Below are positions 36,900-48,091 of a stretch of DNA of 64,000 bases, piece by piece (positions within the stretch are counted from its first letter, which is position 1; each line of letters opens with the position of its first letter). The translations under genes and the position numbers were made by a program. The DNA comes from Actinomyces oricola. Lineage in GTDB: Bacteria; Actinomycetota; Actinomycetes; Actinomycetales; Actinomycetaceae. The DNA is taken from contig NZ_RYFV01000002.1 of NCBI RefSeq assembly GCF_004104015.1, positions 1 to 64,000 on the forward strand, given 5' to 3'. The notes under the pieces were generated by a model. The model was not told where the DNA came from, did not search any database, and saw only the letters and a list, made by a program, of their open reading frames with translations.

Positions 36900-38801
36900 A
36901 TGTGTGGAATCGTCGGGCACGTCGGCCCCCTGTCACCCGCCGGATCGGATCGCCCCCTGCACGTCCTCATGGACGGCCTGGGGCGCCTGGAGTATCGCGG
37001 CTACGACTCCGCGGGAGTGGCCCTTGTGGGCCCGAGCGGGCTCAATGTCGTTAAGGCCGCCGGCAAACTCGACGAGCTGCGCGCGGCCCTGTCCGCCCGC
37101 CCCCCGGCCCCCGCCACCTGTGGCATTGGTCATACCCGTTGGGCCACCCACGGTGGCCCCACCACCGCCAACGCCCACCCCCATCGTGCCGGCAACCTCG
37201 CCGTGGTCCACAACGGCATTATTGAGAACTTCCGCCCCCTGCGCGCAGAGGTGGAGGCGGCCGGCCGCGAGCTCCTGTCAGACACTGACACCGAGGTGGT
37301 CGCCCAGATCCTGGACCTCGACTTCACCGCCCGCCTGAAGGCCGCCGGCGAGGCCCTGTCCCAAGAGGCCGTGGCGGCCGTGCTCGTGGAGTCCATGCGC
37401 GCCGTCACCGCCCGCCTGGAGGGCGCCTTCGCCCTGCTGGCCGTCACCCCCCTGGCCCCTGGCGTCATTGTGGCCGCCCGCCGCTCCAGCCCCCTGGTCA
37501 TTGGCCTGGGTGAGGGCGAGAACTTCCTGGGTTCGGACGTCGCTGCTTTTGTCGCCTTCACCAAGCGCGCCGCCGAAGTCAACGACAACCAGGTCCTGCT
37601 GCTGACCGCCCAGGAGGTGCGCGTGTGGGATGAGGACGGCGCCCCGGTGGAGCCGGCCACCTGGGAGGTGTCCTGGGACGCCTCAGCCGCTGTCAAGGGC
37701 GGCTACGAGACGTTCATGGACAAGGAGATCCACGAGCAGCCCACCGCCGTGGCCGACACCCTGCGCGGGCGCGTCGATGAGCGCGGTGAGCTCCAGCTCG
37801 ACGAGATGCGCATTGAACCCACTGTGCTGCGCAGCGTCGACAAGATCATTGTCGTCGCCTGCGGGACCGCCGCCTACGCCGGGCACGTCGCCAAGTACGC
37901 CATTGAGCACTGGTGCCGCATTCCGGTGGAGGTCGAACTCGCCCACGAGTTCCGCTACCGCGACCCCGTGGTCTCCGAGAAGACCCTGACCGTGGCCATC
38001 TCCCAGTCCGGGGAGACCATGGACACCATTCAGGCGGTGCGCCACGCCCGCGAGCAGGGCTCGAAGGTGCTCGCTATTGTCAACACATACGGTTCGACCA
38101 TTGCCCGTGAGGCCGATGCGGTGCTCTACACCCACGCCGGCCCCGAGGTGGCGGTGGCCTCCACCAAGGCCTTCCTGGCCCAGATCACCGCCTGCTATCT
38201 GCTGGGCCTCTACCTGGCCCAGCTGCGCGGCAACAAGTGGCCCGACGAGGTCGCCGACTACCTGGAGAACCTTGAGCGCATGCCCGAGCGCATTCAGCAC
38301 GTCCTGGACACCCAGGAGGAGCAGGTCCGCGCCCTGGGCGCCGAACTGGCCGACAAAACCTCCTTCCTATTCCTGGGCCGGCACGTGGGCTTCCCGGTGG
38401 CCCTGGAGGGGGCGCTCAAGCTCAAGGAGCTCGCCTACGTCCACGCTGAGGGCTTCGCCGCCGGGGAACTCAAGCACGGGCCCATCGCCCTGGTCGAGGA
38501 GGGGCTGCCGGTGTTCGTCATTGTCCCCACCCCGCGCCGCCCGGTGCTGCACGACAAGGTCATCTCCAATATTGAGGAGATCCGCGCCCGAGGCGCCCGC
38601 ACCATTGTCATCGCCGAGGAGGGGGATGAGGCCGTCACCCCCTTCGCCGACGACATTATCCGCGTGCCCGCCACGCCGACACTCATGTGGCCGCTCATGA
38701 GCGTGGTCCCCCTCCAACTCTTCGCCGCCGCCCTGGCCGGCGCCAAGGGCCTGAACATTGACCAGCCGCGCAACCTGGCCAAGTCCGTCACCGTCGAATA
38801 G
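36900..38801 (+). CDS. glmS: Glutamine-fructose-6-phosphate aminotransferase (isomerizing)
   Basis: A 633-residue enzyme making glucosamine 6-phosphate for peptidoglycan. The N-terminal glutaminase has the catalytic Cys after the start Met (MCGIVGHVG), then GYDSAGVAL, HTRWATHG and NGIIENF. Two SIS sugar-isomerase domains follow (VACGTAAYAGHVAKY and SQSGETMDTIQAVRHA in the first, SFLFLGRHVGFPVALEGALK in the second), and it ends DQPRNLAKSVTVE as in the whole family. No glmS ribozyme was recognised upstream; in actinobacteria none is expected. Confidence 0.98.
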   Translation: MCGIVGHVGPLSPAGSDRPLHVLMDGLGRLEYRGYDSAGVALVGPSGLNVVKAAGKLDELRAALSARPPAPATCGIGHTRWATHGGPTTANAHPHRAGNLAVVHNGIIENFRPLRAEVEAAGRELLSDTDTEVVAQILDLDFTARLKAAGEALSQEAVAAVLVESMRAVTARLEGAFALLAVTPLAPGVIVAARRSSPLVIGLGEGENFLGSDVAAFVAFTKRAAEVNDNQVLLLTAQEVRVWDEDGAPVEPATWEVSWDASAAVKGGYETFMDKEIHEQPTAVADTLRGRVDERGELQLDEMRIEPTVLRSVDKIIVVACGTAAYAGHVAKYAIEHWCRIPVEVELAHEFRYRDPVVSEKTLTVAISQSGETMDTIQAVRHAREQGSKVLAIVNTYGSTIAREADAVLYTHAGPEVAVASTKAFLAQITACYLLGLYLAQLRGNKWPDEVADYLENLERMPERIQHVLDTQEEQVRALGAELADKTSFLFLGRHVGFPVALEGALKLKELAYVHAEGFAAGELKHGPIALVEEGLPVFVIVPTPRRPVLHDKVISNIEEIRARGARTIVIAEEGDEAVTPFADDIIRVPATPTLMWPLMSVVPLQLFAAALAGAKGLNIDQPRNLAKSVTVE

Positions 38802-38977
38802 GAATAAGCCGAATAGGAATAGAGGGCCGGGCGGCCCCGGCCGGCGGGGATGACGCTGGGGCCAGGAGCCGTGGCGCGCCCCTGGTCTCGCACTCACCGC
38901 CCCGGTGCCCGCGCGCAGCAGCAACCGCGAACCCGGATGCTCACATCCTTGCGCCAGGTCGGGGCCATGATGGGGCC

Positions 38978-40897
38978 GTGAGCACCCCAAGCACCGCCGC
39001 GGCCCCGCCCCGCACCCCGCCGGGTTCCACCTTCGCCCCCCGCACGGCCTGGCCCGCCCGCGCCGTCGCCCGGGCCGAGGCGCCACTGACCGCCCGGACC
39101 GACCGCTACATGCGTGCCGCCGCCCACGCCGTCGCAGCCGCCGCCCGCGCCGAGCTGCGCCGGGCGCGCGGGCGCGTGGCCGGGGCCAGGGTGCTCCTGC
39201 TCGTGGGCGGCGGGCACAATGGCGCCGACACCCTCCTGGCCGGTGGCGCCCTGGCCCGCCGGGGCTGCACCGTCACCGCGGCCCTGGCCACCGACAGACC
39301 CCACGCCCGGGCCCTGGCCCAAGCCCGCCGCGCCGGCGTGCGCACGGTCGAGGACGATCCCATCGACCCCATCAGCTCCGTCAACCTTATCCCCGGCGCG
39401 GAAGCCGCGCCCGCAGCGGCCGGGCCCACTCCCGCCGGCGGGGGCGAGCCCGGGGGGCGCGGAGGGAAGGGAGCAGGCCCAAACGCCCCCAACGCCCCTG
39501 ACGCGGGGCCTCCCGACGGCGCCCGCTTCGACCTGGTCTTGGACGGACTGACTGGCATTGGGGCCACCGGGGCCCTCAGGCCCCGCGCCGCGGACCTGAT
39601 CGCCCCGCTTCAGGCCGCGGGCCCGCCCGGCCAACGGCCCTTCAGGGTCCTGGCGGTGGACCTTCCCAGCGGCACCGGCGTAGACGACGGCACCCTGCCC
39701 GGCCCGGTCCTGGCCGCCGACCGGACCGTTACCTTCACCTGCCTCAAAGGTGCCCACCTTCTGCCCCCGGCCGCCCCTACCGCCGGCATCATTGAGACGG
39801 TCGACCTGGGGCTGCCCCTGCCGCCGGGGCCGCCCCTGGCCGTGAGTCTCGACGACGGTGAGCTCGCCGCACTGCTGCACGCCCCCGGCCCCCAGGACCA
39901 CAAGTACACCCGCGGGGTTCTCGGGCTGTGGGCCGGCTCCCAGACCTACCCGGGCGCCGCCGTCCTGACCGCCTCGGCCGCCGTGCGCTGCGGAGTCGGC
40001 ATGGTGCGCCTGGCGGCGCCCCGGCGCGTCGAAGACCTCGTCCTGGCAGTCCGACCCGAGGTGGTGCCCGCACCGGGGCGCTGCCAGGCCCTCGTCATTG
40101 GACCCGGCACCGACCCGGCCGACAAGCCGCGCGCCGAGGAGCTGCGCCGGGCCCTGCGCAGCCTCATGCGGCAGGCCCGGCCCAAGGCAGCACCACGGCC
40201 CGAGACTCCAGCACCGCCCGGCACCGGCCCCCTGCCCGCCGTCATTGACGCCGGGGCCCTGCCCCTGGTGCCGGCCCTGCTCGCCACAGGCGCGCGCTTA
40301 GACGCGGTGCAGGTCCTCACCCCCCACGCGGGTGAGGCCGCTGCGCTGCTCACCGCCCTGGGGGAGCCCGCCTCACGCGAGAAGGTCGAGGCCGCGCCCG
40401 CCCGGGCCGCCGACCGGATAGCCCGACTCACCGGGGCCACCGTCCTACTCAAGGGGACCCCAACACTGATCGCCCCGCCCTGGCCGTCACCGGTGCTCTG
40501 CGTGGACCCCGGCCCCGGCTGGCTGGCCACCGCCGGCAGCGGCGACGTGCTCGCCGGCATCCTCGGCGCACTCCTGGCCGGCATGCGGGCACGCCAGGAG
40601 GCCGATCAGTCCGGGCCGGGAGACGAGGCTGATCAGTCCGGGCCGGGAGACCGTGACACCCCCCGGTTCGCGGCACTGGCGGTCCGCCTCCACGCGCTGG
40701 CGGGCCACTGCGCCGCCGGGTCCCAGGAGACTTCCGGCCCCAGCATTGGGCGCCCCCTTGCCGCCCTCGACATCGCCCGCGCCGTGCCGCGGGCCTGGGC
40801 CGAGTTACGAGCCCACCCGCCCGCCCAAGGCGCCTGTGCGCCGCACCGCCGGGCCGCCGGGGAGCAGGCCGCCGGCGGGCCAGGTCCTGCCACCTGA
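38978..40897 (+). CDS. nnr: Bifunctional NAD(P)H-hydrate epimerase and ADP/ATP-dependent dehydratase
   Basis: A 639-residue repair enzyme for damaged NAD(P)H hydrates. The N-terminal YjeF epimerase domain has LLLVGGGHNGADTLLAGG (about 68-85) and DLVLDGLTGIGATG (about 188-201); it is enlarged by a Pro/Gly/Ala-rich insert at about 145-180. The C-terminal ribokinase-like dehydratase shows HKYTRGVLGLWAGS, VIGPGTD, VIDAGALP, LTPHAGEAAALL, LLKGTPT and the catalytic TAGSGDVLAGILGA. A 24-bp unit (encoding DQSGPGDEA-like repeats) occurs twice, 27 bp apart, near 40605. It starts with GTG. The acpS gene that often lies between glmS and nnr in actinobacteria is absent here. Confidence 0.93.
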   Translation: MSTPSTAAAPPRTPPGSTFAPRTAWPARAVARAEAPLTARTDRYMRAAAHAVAAAARAELRRARGRVAGARVLLLVGGGHNGADTLLAGGALARRGCTVTAALATDRPHARALAQARRAGVRTVEDDPIDPISSVNLIPGAEAAPAAAGPTPAGGGEPGGRGGKGAGPNAPNAPDAGPPDGARFDLVLDGLTGIGATGALRPRAADLIAPLQAAGPPGQRPFRVLAVDLPSGTGVDDGTLPGPVLAADRTVTFTCLKGAHLLPPAAPTAGIIETVDLGLPLPPGPPLAVSLDDGELAALLHAPGPQDHKYTRGVLGLWAGSQTYPGAAVLTASAAVRCGVGMVRLAAPRRVEDLVLAVRPEVVPAPGRCQALVIGPGTDPADKPRAEELRRALRSLMRQARPKAAPRPETPAPPGTGPLPAVIDAGALPLVPALLATGARLDAVQVLTPHAGEAAALLTALGEPASREKVEAAPARAADRIARLTGATVLLKGTPTLIAPPWPSPVLCVDPGPGWLATAGSGDVLAGILGALLAGMRARQEADQSGPGDEADQSGPGDRDTPRFAALAVRLHALAGHCAAGSQETSGPSIGRPLAALDIARAVPRAWAELRAHPPAQGACAPHRRAAGEQAAGGPGPAT

Positions 40898-40940
40898 GCC
40901 GCTGACCAAAGCGGCGCCCGGGGGTGAGACAATCACCACC

Positions 40941-42257
40941 GTGAATCACCGGCCAACACCAGCCCCCTCGGACGCCCCGACCCCCGCAGCGGCGACATCC
41001 CGCGCCGTCATCGACCTGGGCGCCATAGCCCACAATGCCGGCGTCCTGGCCAAGGCCGCGGGCGTCCCCTGGATGGCCGTGGTCAAAGCCGACGCCTACG
41101 GTCATGGCCTGGGACCGGTGGCCGCCACCTGCCTGGAGGCGGGGGCCACCTGGCTGGGTGTCGCCCAGCTCGCCGAAGCCCTCCACCTGCGCACCCTCCT
41201 GGATGCCGCCGGGACCGCCCGCCCCGCCCCCGGGGCGCACACCACCCCCACGCAGGCGGCGCCGCGCCTCATGTGCTGGTTGCTGCCCGTCATGACCCCC
41301 GAAGCCGCCGCCGCCCCCCGCTCACCCCTGCGCGCCGCCCTGGACGCTGAGATCGACCTGTCCGTCTCCACCCGCCCAATGCTGGCGGCGGTGGCCGCCG
41401 CCGCCAACGCCCAGGGCACCACTGCTCGCATCCACCTGAAGGCCGACACCGGCATGTCTCGCGCCGGCGCCGTCGCCGAGGACCTTCCGGCACTGGCCGG
41501 CGCCGCCCGCACGGCGCAGGATGAGGGGAGTGTCGCCGTCGTCGGCCTGTGGAGCCACCTGTCACGGGCTGATGAGCCGGCCAGCGGCTCCACCGAGGAG
41601 CACCTCGCTCGTTTCCACCATGCCGAGCAGGTTCTGGCTGACGCCGGGCTCACCCCAGGCGTGCGCCACCTGGCCGCCACCGGCGGACTGCTGTGGCACC
41701 CCCGGGCCCGTCTGGACCTGGTGCGCGCCGGCATCGGCCTGTACGGGCTCTCCCCGGATCCGGCCCTGGCCACGTCCGCCGAACTCGGCCTGCGCCCCGC
41801 CATGCGCCTGGAGGCGCCCCTCGTCCAGGTCAAGCGCATCCCCGCCGGGCAGGCCGTCTCCTACGGGGGCACCTGGACAGCCCCCACCGAGCGCTGGCTG
41901 GGCCTAGTGCCCCTGGGATATGCGGACGGCGTCCCGCGGGCCGCCGCCAGCGCCGGGCCGGTGAGCGTGGCGGGCTACCGCACCCGCATTGTCGGCAGGG
42001 TGTGCATGGACCAGGTCATTGTGGACCTGGGGCCGGCCACCCGCGCGGATGGGTCCCTGCGCCCAGCGCCGGCGCAGGCCGGGGACCTCGCCGTGCTGTG
42101 GGCCGATCCGGCCCGCACCCCCGGTGCCCCCACCGCCGACGAGTGGGCGCAGGTGTGCGGCACCATTAACTACGAGATCGTCACCCGCCTGGGCCCCAAC
42201 GTCCCCCGGCACCATATTGGCGCCCCGACAGGGCCCGGCTGCCAGGAGCAGCCATGA
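40941..42257 (+). CDS. alr: Alanine racemase
   Basis: A 438-residue PLP enzyme that makes D-alanine for peptidoglycan. The PLP lysine is in VVKADAYGHG (about residues 48-57). The catalytic Tyr of the other face is in AVSYGGTWTA (about 310). Family stretches LVRAGIGLYGL and GRVCMDQVIVDLG are intact, and the C-terminal beta domain ends NYEIVTRLGPNVPRH. The GTG at 40941 was chosen because it gives the family start; the long frame upstream overlaps nnr. It overlaps tsaE by 4 bp (ATGA), placing it in the alr-tsaE-tsaB-rimI operon. Confidence 0.95.
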   Translation: MNHRPTPAPSDAPTPAAATSRAVIDLGAIAHNAGVLAKAAGVPWMAVVKADAYGHGLGPVAATCLEAGATWLGVAQLAEALHLRTLLDAAGTARPAPGAHTTPTQAAPRLMCWLLPVMTPEAAAAPRSPLRAALDAEIDLSVSTRPMLAAVAAAANAQGTTARIHLKADTGMSRAGAVAEDLPALAGAARTAQDEGSVAVVGLWSHLSRADEPASGSTEEHLARFHHAEQVLADAGLTPGVRHLAATGGLLWHPRARLDLVRAGIGLYGLSPDPALATSAELGLRPAMRLEAPLVQVKRIPAGQAVSYGGTWTAPTERWLGLVPLGYADGVPRAAASAGPVSVAGYRTRIVGRVCMDQVIVDLGPATRADGSLRPAPAQAGDLAVLWADPARTPGAPTADEWAQVCGTINYEIVTRLGPNVPRHHIGAPTGPGCQEQP

Positions 42258-42844
42258 GCACCGCCCCCGCACAACGGCTCACCGTCACCGACGCCGAGCA
42301 GACCCGCGCCCTGGGCGCCCGCCTCGCCGCCCTCCTACGCCCCGGTGACCTGGTCATGCTCTCGGGCGAGTTGGGGGCGGGCAAGACCACCCTGGCCCAG
42401 GGCGTCGGGGCCGCCATGAAGGTGCGTGGACGCGTCTCCTCCCCGACGTTCATCATTGCCCGCACTCACCGCGCCACCGGCGATGGCCCCGACCTCATCC
42501 ACGTCGACGCCTACCGGCTGGGCTCCCTGGAGGAGATTGACGCCCTCGACCTGGAATCCTCCATGGACTCCTCGGTGACCCTGGTGGAATGGGGGAGGGG
42601 CAAGGTCGAGTCACTGGCCGCCGACCGCCTGGAGATCGAGGTCTCCCGCCCCCGCGGCGCCCTGGCGGCCCCGACGGTCATCGCCCCCAAGGCGGACACG
42701 GCTAAGGACGCGGCCACCGCCCAGGACGCGCCGGCCGCCGCAGACACCGACCTGGCCGGCATTGACGATGGCCACCGCGTTATTACCATTCGCGCCCTGG
42801 GAGCCCGGTGGGCCGGGGTGGACTTGGGGGTGGTGCGCCCGTGA
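42254..42844 (+). CDS. tsaE: tRNA t6A biosynthesis ATPase TsaE
   Basis: A 196-residue P-loop ATPase that, with TsaB and TsaD, installs threonylcarbamoyl-adenosine at position 37 of ANN-reading tRNAs. Walker A is LSGELGAGKTTLAQG (about residues 35-49), followed by VSSPTFIIAR, HVDAYRL and LVEWGRGK, all conserved. An Ala/Asp-rich insertion (about 140-170) precedes the last strand and is unusual. It overlaps alr and the next gene by 4 bp each, so translation is coupled. Confidence 0.95.
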   Translation: MSTAPAQRLTVTDAEQTRALGARLAALLRPGDLVMLSGELGAGKTTLAQGVGAAMKVRGRVSSPTFIIARTHRATGDGPDLIHVDAYRLGSLEEIDALDLESSMDSSVTLVEWGRGKVESLAADRLEIEVSRPRGALAAPTVIAPKADTAKDAATAQDAPAAADTDLAGIDDGHRVITIRALGARWAGVDLGVVRP

Positions 42845-43878
42845 GCCCAGCCTCCCGTCCGCACCATCGACCGCCGCCTCTGGCCGCCCCGGCCGCAGCG
42901 GGGCGGCCACGGGCTCATGGCTCGGGCCGGTGGCTTTGGCGGCACCGGGCCCGCCTGCTCGGCTGGCTACTCCTGGTCGCGGCCCTCCTGCCCATGTTCC
43001 CCGCCCTGGCCTTCCCGCCCCCGGCCACAGGCGCCACCACCGCCACCCCCATCTCCCCGGCCAGTGCCGCCGGGGACGAGGAGGCCCGGGCCACCGTCCA
43101 GGCCTGGGTTGACGGTGAGGGCTTGCAACTGGTCCGGCAGCGGGCCGGCGCGCAGGCCACCATTGCCCTCGGTTCCCCCACGCAGATCCGCTCCTGGGCC
43201 CCGGCCTTCCTGGAGGGGCGTGACACCGCCGCCGCCCCGGTGCTCACCGGGGACTGGGCCGTGCCGGTTCGCGTCGACGACACCGCTCACGGCGTCCTCA
43301 TCGTCACCGTCTCCGCCACCGGGGCCACCGGCTCACTGAACGCCGACCCCGAATTGGCGGCCGCCGTTTGGCAGGACAAGGGCGCCGGCTTCCTGGTGCG
43401 CGATGACGGCGCCTGGTACCTGGTGAAGGACTCCACCGTCAGCGCCATTAACGCCGAGGCCCGTGCGGGCCTGGCCGGCACGGTGAGCACCCAAGTGTTC
43501 TCCGTGGTCCTGCGGGAGCGCACAGGGACCCTGCGCACCGAGACCGCCACGGACAAGGACGGCCTGTCCCTGGGGGACGTGCCCGTATGGGCGGTCGCCC
43601 TGGCGGTGGTCACCTTGGGCGTGGTCTGCCTGACCGCCACGATCCTTCACGAAAGGCGCGTGACCGAGCCCCTGCGGCGGGTGAACGTGAGTGCTCCGGG
43701 TAAGCGGCGCCAGGACCGTCAAAGCGCGAACCGGGCCACGCACCAGACCCAGCCCGAGCGGCCCCGCCCCCTGGAGGCCACCCTCCAGCTGGAGAATACC
43801 CTCGATGCCGCCCGAATCCCGCGCCCCTCCGCCTCCAAGGTGCGCCGGTACTCCAGGGGGTCGTGGGGGAAGGCCTAG
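42841..43878 (+). CDS. Membrane-anchored protein of unknown function in the tsa operon
   Basis: A predicted 345-residue protein, no family recognised. A basic, Pro/Arg-rich cytoplasmic stretch (1-35) is followed by a membrane helix (LLGWLLLVAALLPMFPALAF, about 40-60), an extracytoplasmic domain of about 190 residues with alternating beta stretches (VPVRVDDTAHGVLIVTVSA, AAVWQDKGAGFLVRDDGAWY), a second helix (VWAVALAVVTLGVVCLTATI) and a charged cytoplasmic tail. The GTG overlaps the tsaE stop (GTGA), and tsaB starts 9 bp after its stop. Its position is probably operonic linkage rather than a part in tRNA modification. Confidence 0.7.
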   Translation: MSPASRPHHRPPPLAAPAAAGRPRAHGSGRWLWRHRARLLGWLLLVAALLPMFPALAFPPPATGATTATPISPASAAGDEEARATVQAWVDGEGLQLVRQRAGAQATIALGSPTQIRSWAPAFLEGRDTAAAPVLTGDWAVPVRVDDTAHGVLIVTVSATGATGSLNADPELAAAVWQDKGAGFLVRDDGAWYLVKDSTVSAINAEARAGLAGTVSTQVFSVVLRERTGTLRTETATDKDGLSLGDVPVWAVALAVVTLGVVCLTATILHERRVTEPLRRVNVSAPGKRRQDRQSANRATHQTQPERPRPLEATLQLENTLDAARIPRPSASKVRRYSRGSWGKA

Positions 43879-43887
43879 GCTGGGCGC

Positions 43888-44613
43888 GTGCGCATCCTCT
43901 CCATTGACTCCTCCCTGGGCACCCAGCTCCTGGTGTGCGACGCCGTGCGGAGGGCCGGTGCCCCCGTGAGCCTGCGGGTGCTCGCCAGCGCCCAGCAGCC
44001 GGACCCCCGCCGTCACGCCGAGTCCCTGGGGCCCATGCTGGCCCGGGCACTCGCCGACCCCGCCGTGGCCGACGCCCCCCTGGGGGCCGTCGTCGCCGCC
44101 ACCGGGCCCGCCCCCTTCACCGGTCTGCGTGCTGGGCTCGTGACCGCACGCACCGTGGGGCGCGCCCGCGGCATCCCGGTCTACGGCGTGCCGAGCCTGG
44201 ACGCGGTGGCCCGGGCCGCCTTCGATGAGCTGGCCCAGGAGCGGGGGCAGGAGGCGGCCGCTGGCGCCACCATTATCGTCCTGACCGACGCCCGCCGCCG
44301 CGAGGTCTACTCCGCCGCCTACCGGGCGCGCGGCGCCGACGACGTCGAGCGACTCACCGACCTGCGGGTGGGGGCCCCGGACCGGGCCCGGGAAGGCGTC
44401 GGTGAGCGCGCACTGCTGGCCGGATCCGGCGCGCGCCAGTACGCCTCGGTCCTCGGGGACGCTCCGGTGCTGGCCGCCGCCTCAGGGGATGGGGCCACGC
44501 AGGTCCGCATTGCCCTGGCTCGCCTGGCCCGGGGTGAGGAACTGGGCACCGAGCCCCTCTACCTGCGTCATGCCGACGTCCAGGCGCCGAGGCCGCGCAA
44601 GCGCGTCCAATGA
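43888..44613 (+). CDS. tsaB: tRNA t6A biosynthesis protein TsaB
   Basis: A 241-residue ASKHA-fold scaffold that binds TsaD. The N-terminus MRILSIDSSLGTQLLVCDAV is typical; the helical dimerisation part is ESLGPMLARAL (about 48-58), followed by TGPAPFTGLRAGLVTARTVG (about 70-89) and IIVLTDARRREVYSA. It starts with GTG, nine bases after the preceding stop, and overlaps rimI by 4 bp (ATGA). The partner tsaD lies 5 kb downstream, behind sdhCAB. Confidence 0.94.
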   Translation: MRILSIDSSLGTQLLVCDAVRRAGAPVSLRVLASAQQPDPRRHAESLGPMLARALADPAVADAPLGAVVAATGPAPFTGLRAGLVTARTVGRARGIPVYGVPSLDAVARAAFDELAQERGQEAAAGATIIVLTDARRREVYSAAYRARGADDVERLTDLRVGAPDRAREGVGERALLAGSGARQYASVLGDAPVLAAASGDGATQVRIALARLARGEELGTEPLYLRHADVQAPRPRKRVQ

Positions 44614-45113
44614 GCCCCGCGTCACGCCAGTGGGGGCGGCTGATTCTGCGCGAGATGAGGGCGGAGGACCTGCCGACCCTGGAGCGCCTGGAGGCTGAGC
44701 TCTTCGGCGGCGAGTCCTGGAGCCGGGCGCTGCTGGAGGCCGAATTGGCTCAGGCGCAGGCAGGGGACCGAACTTACCTGGTGCTCACCGACGACGAGCA
44801 GATCCTGGGGTACGCGGGCCTGTGGTTCGGTGACGGGCGCAGTGAGGCCGACCTGCTGACTATTGCCACCGTGCCCGCCGCCCGCCGCCAGGGCCTGGGC
44901 GGGCTCATGCTCGACGCCCTGGTCGACGCCGCCCGCGACCGCGGCTGCACCGCGGTACTCCTGGAGGTGCGGGCCTCTAACGCCGGGGCGCAGGCCCTGT
45001 ACCGGGGGCGGGGATTCGTGGAGCTGGGACGGCGCCGGCGCTACTACCAGCACCCTGCTGAGGACGCCCTGGTCATGCGCCTGGACCTGGGCGCCCGCAA
45101 TAGATTTGTCTGA
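44610..45113 (+). CDS. rimI: Ribosomal protein S18-alanine N-acetyltransferase, RimI type
   Basis: A 167-residue GNAT acetyltransferase. The acetyl-CoA loop is TVPAARRQGLGGLMLDALV (about 88-106), the preceding strand AEADLLTIATV-like is ADLLTIATV, and the C-terminal substrate part ALYRGRGFVELGRRRRYYQ is the usual RimI ending. It overlaps tsaB, as in many bacteria where tsaB, rimI and tsaD form one operon. Confidence 0.92.
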   Translation: MSPASRQWGRLILREMRAEDLPTLERLEAELFGGESWSRALLEAELAQAQAGDRTYLVLTDDEQILGYAGLWFGDGRSEADLLTIATVPAARRQGLGGLMLDALVDAARDRGCTAVLLEVRASNAGAQALYRGRGFVELGRRRRYYQHPAEDALVMRLDLGARNRFV

Positions 45114-45298
45114 CGACCGCGTCACGAAATGGCGACGGCCCGATTGCGCTACCGGCCCCTCCCGCGGCCCCACCCGGCCCTCCGACTCCCCGGGCGACCG
45201 GCACTTTCGCCTGGAACGGCGCCGATCACCAACGACCCCTTTCGGGTGGGCGGAACATCCGCGGGCGAGCCGGACATGTTCCCGATTACCCTTCGCGT

Positions 45299-46078
45299 GT
45301 GGCCAAAACGACTGTTCCCTCCAAGAAGCGGACCGCGTTCACGACGACTGTCTTCATGAAGCGCATGATGGCGATCTCGGGAATCGTGTTCCTGCTCTTC
45401 GTCCTCTTCCACGCTTACGGCAACCTCCACTACTTTGAGGGCGAGATCGCCTACGACCACTACGCGCACTTCCTGCGTGAGCTGCTCGTGCCGATCCTCC
45501 CCCGCGGCGGGGTCCTGTGGATCCTGCGCATCGTGCTCCTGGTGCTCCTGTGCGCCCACGCCTACAGCGCCTTCTACCTGTGGAACCGCAATAGGAAGGC
45601 CCGCGGAAACGACCGGTACGCGGTTAAGAAGTCCAATGCCGACTACTTCGCCTCCCGCTACGCCATGCGCACCATGCGCTGGGGCGGCGTCATCCTGCTG
45701 ATGTTCATTGTCTGGCACATCCTGCAGTTCACCACCTTGCACATCCAGGCCGGCGGCACGTACATCCACGGACGCGCCTACATGAACATGTACTACGGCT
45801 TCCACCTGTGGTGGGTGTGGCTCATCTACGCCGTCGCCCTGGTGGCTTTGTGCCTACACGTGTGGCACGGCGTGTGGTCGGCCCTCCAGACCCTGGGCGC
45901 GGTGCGCGGCAACACGGTGCCCTTCATCCGCCTCATCGCCTTCGTGGTCGCCTTCGGACTCTTCGCCGCGTTCATGTGCGTCCCGACGGCGATCCTCTTC
46001 GGCTTGACCGAGGCCCCGATGGACGCAGCCGAGTACGCGATTAAGGCCGCTGAGGCCGGTATCGGATCTTCCCACTGA
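45299..46078 (+). CDS. sdhC: Succinate dehydrogenase cytochrome b subunit
   Basis: A 259-residue membrane anchor of complex II of the Bacillus/Wolinella type (one large subunit, two haems, no SdhD). Five hydrophobic helices are visible, with haem-ligand-type histidines in VLFHAYGNL, LCAHAYSAF, FIVWHILQF and CLHVWHGVW. It passes electrons to menaquinone (inference for this group). The GTG at 45299 begins the frame MAKTTVPSKKR; sdhA follows 12 bp after its stop. Upstream 185 bp separate it from rimI, so it likely has its own promoter. Confidence 0.94.
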   Translation: MAKTTVPSKKRTAFTTTVFMKRMMAISGIVFLLFVLFHAYGNLHYFEGEIAYDHYAHFLRELLVPILPRGGVLWILRIVLLVLLCAHAYSAFYLWNRNRKARGNDRYAVKKSNADYFASRYAMRTMRWGGVILLMFIVWHILQFTTLHIQAGGTYIHGRAYMNMYYGFHLWWVWLIYAVALVALCLHVWHGVWSALQTLGAVRGNTVPFIRLIAFVVAFGLFAAFMCVPTAILFGLTEAPMDAAEYAIKAAEAGIGSSH

Positions 46079-46090
46079 GAGTGAACCACC

Positions 46091-48087
<1,997 letters not shown>

Positions 48088-48091
<4 letters not shown>

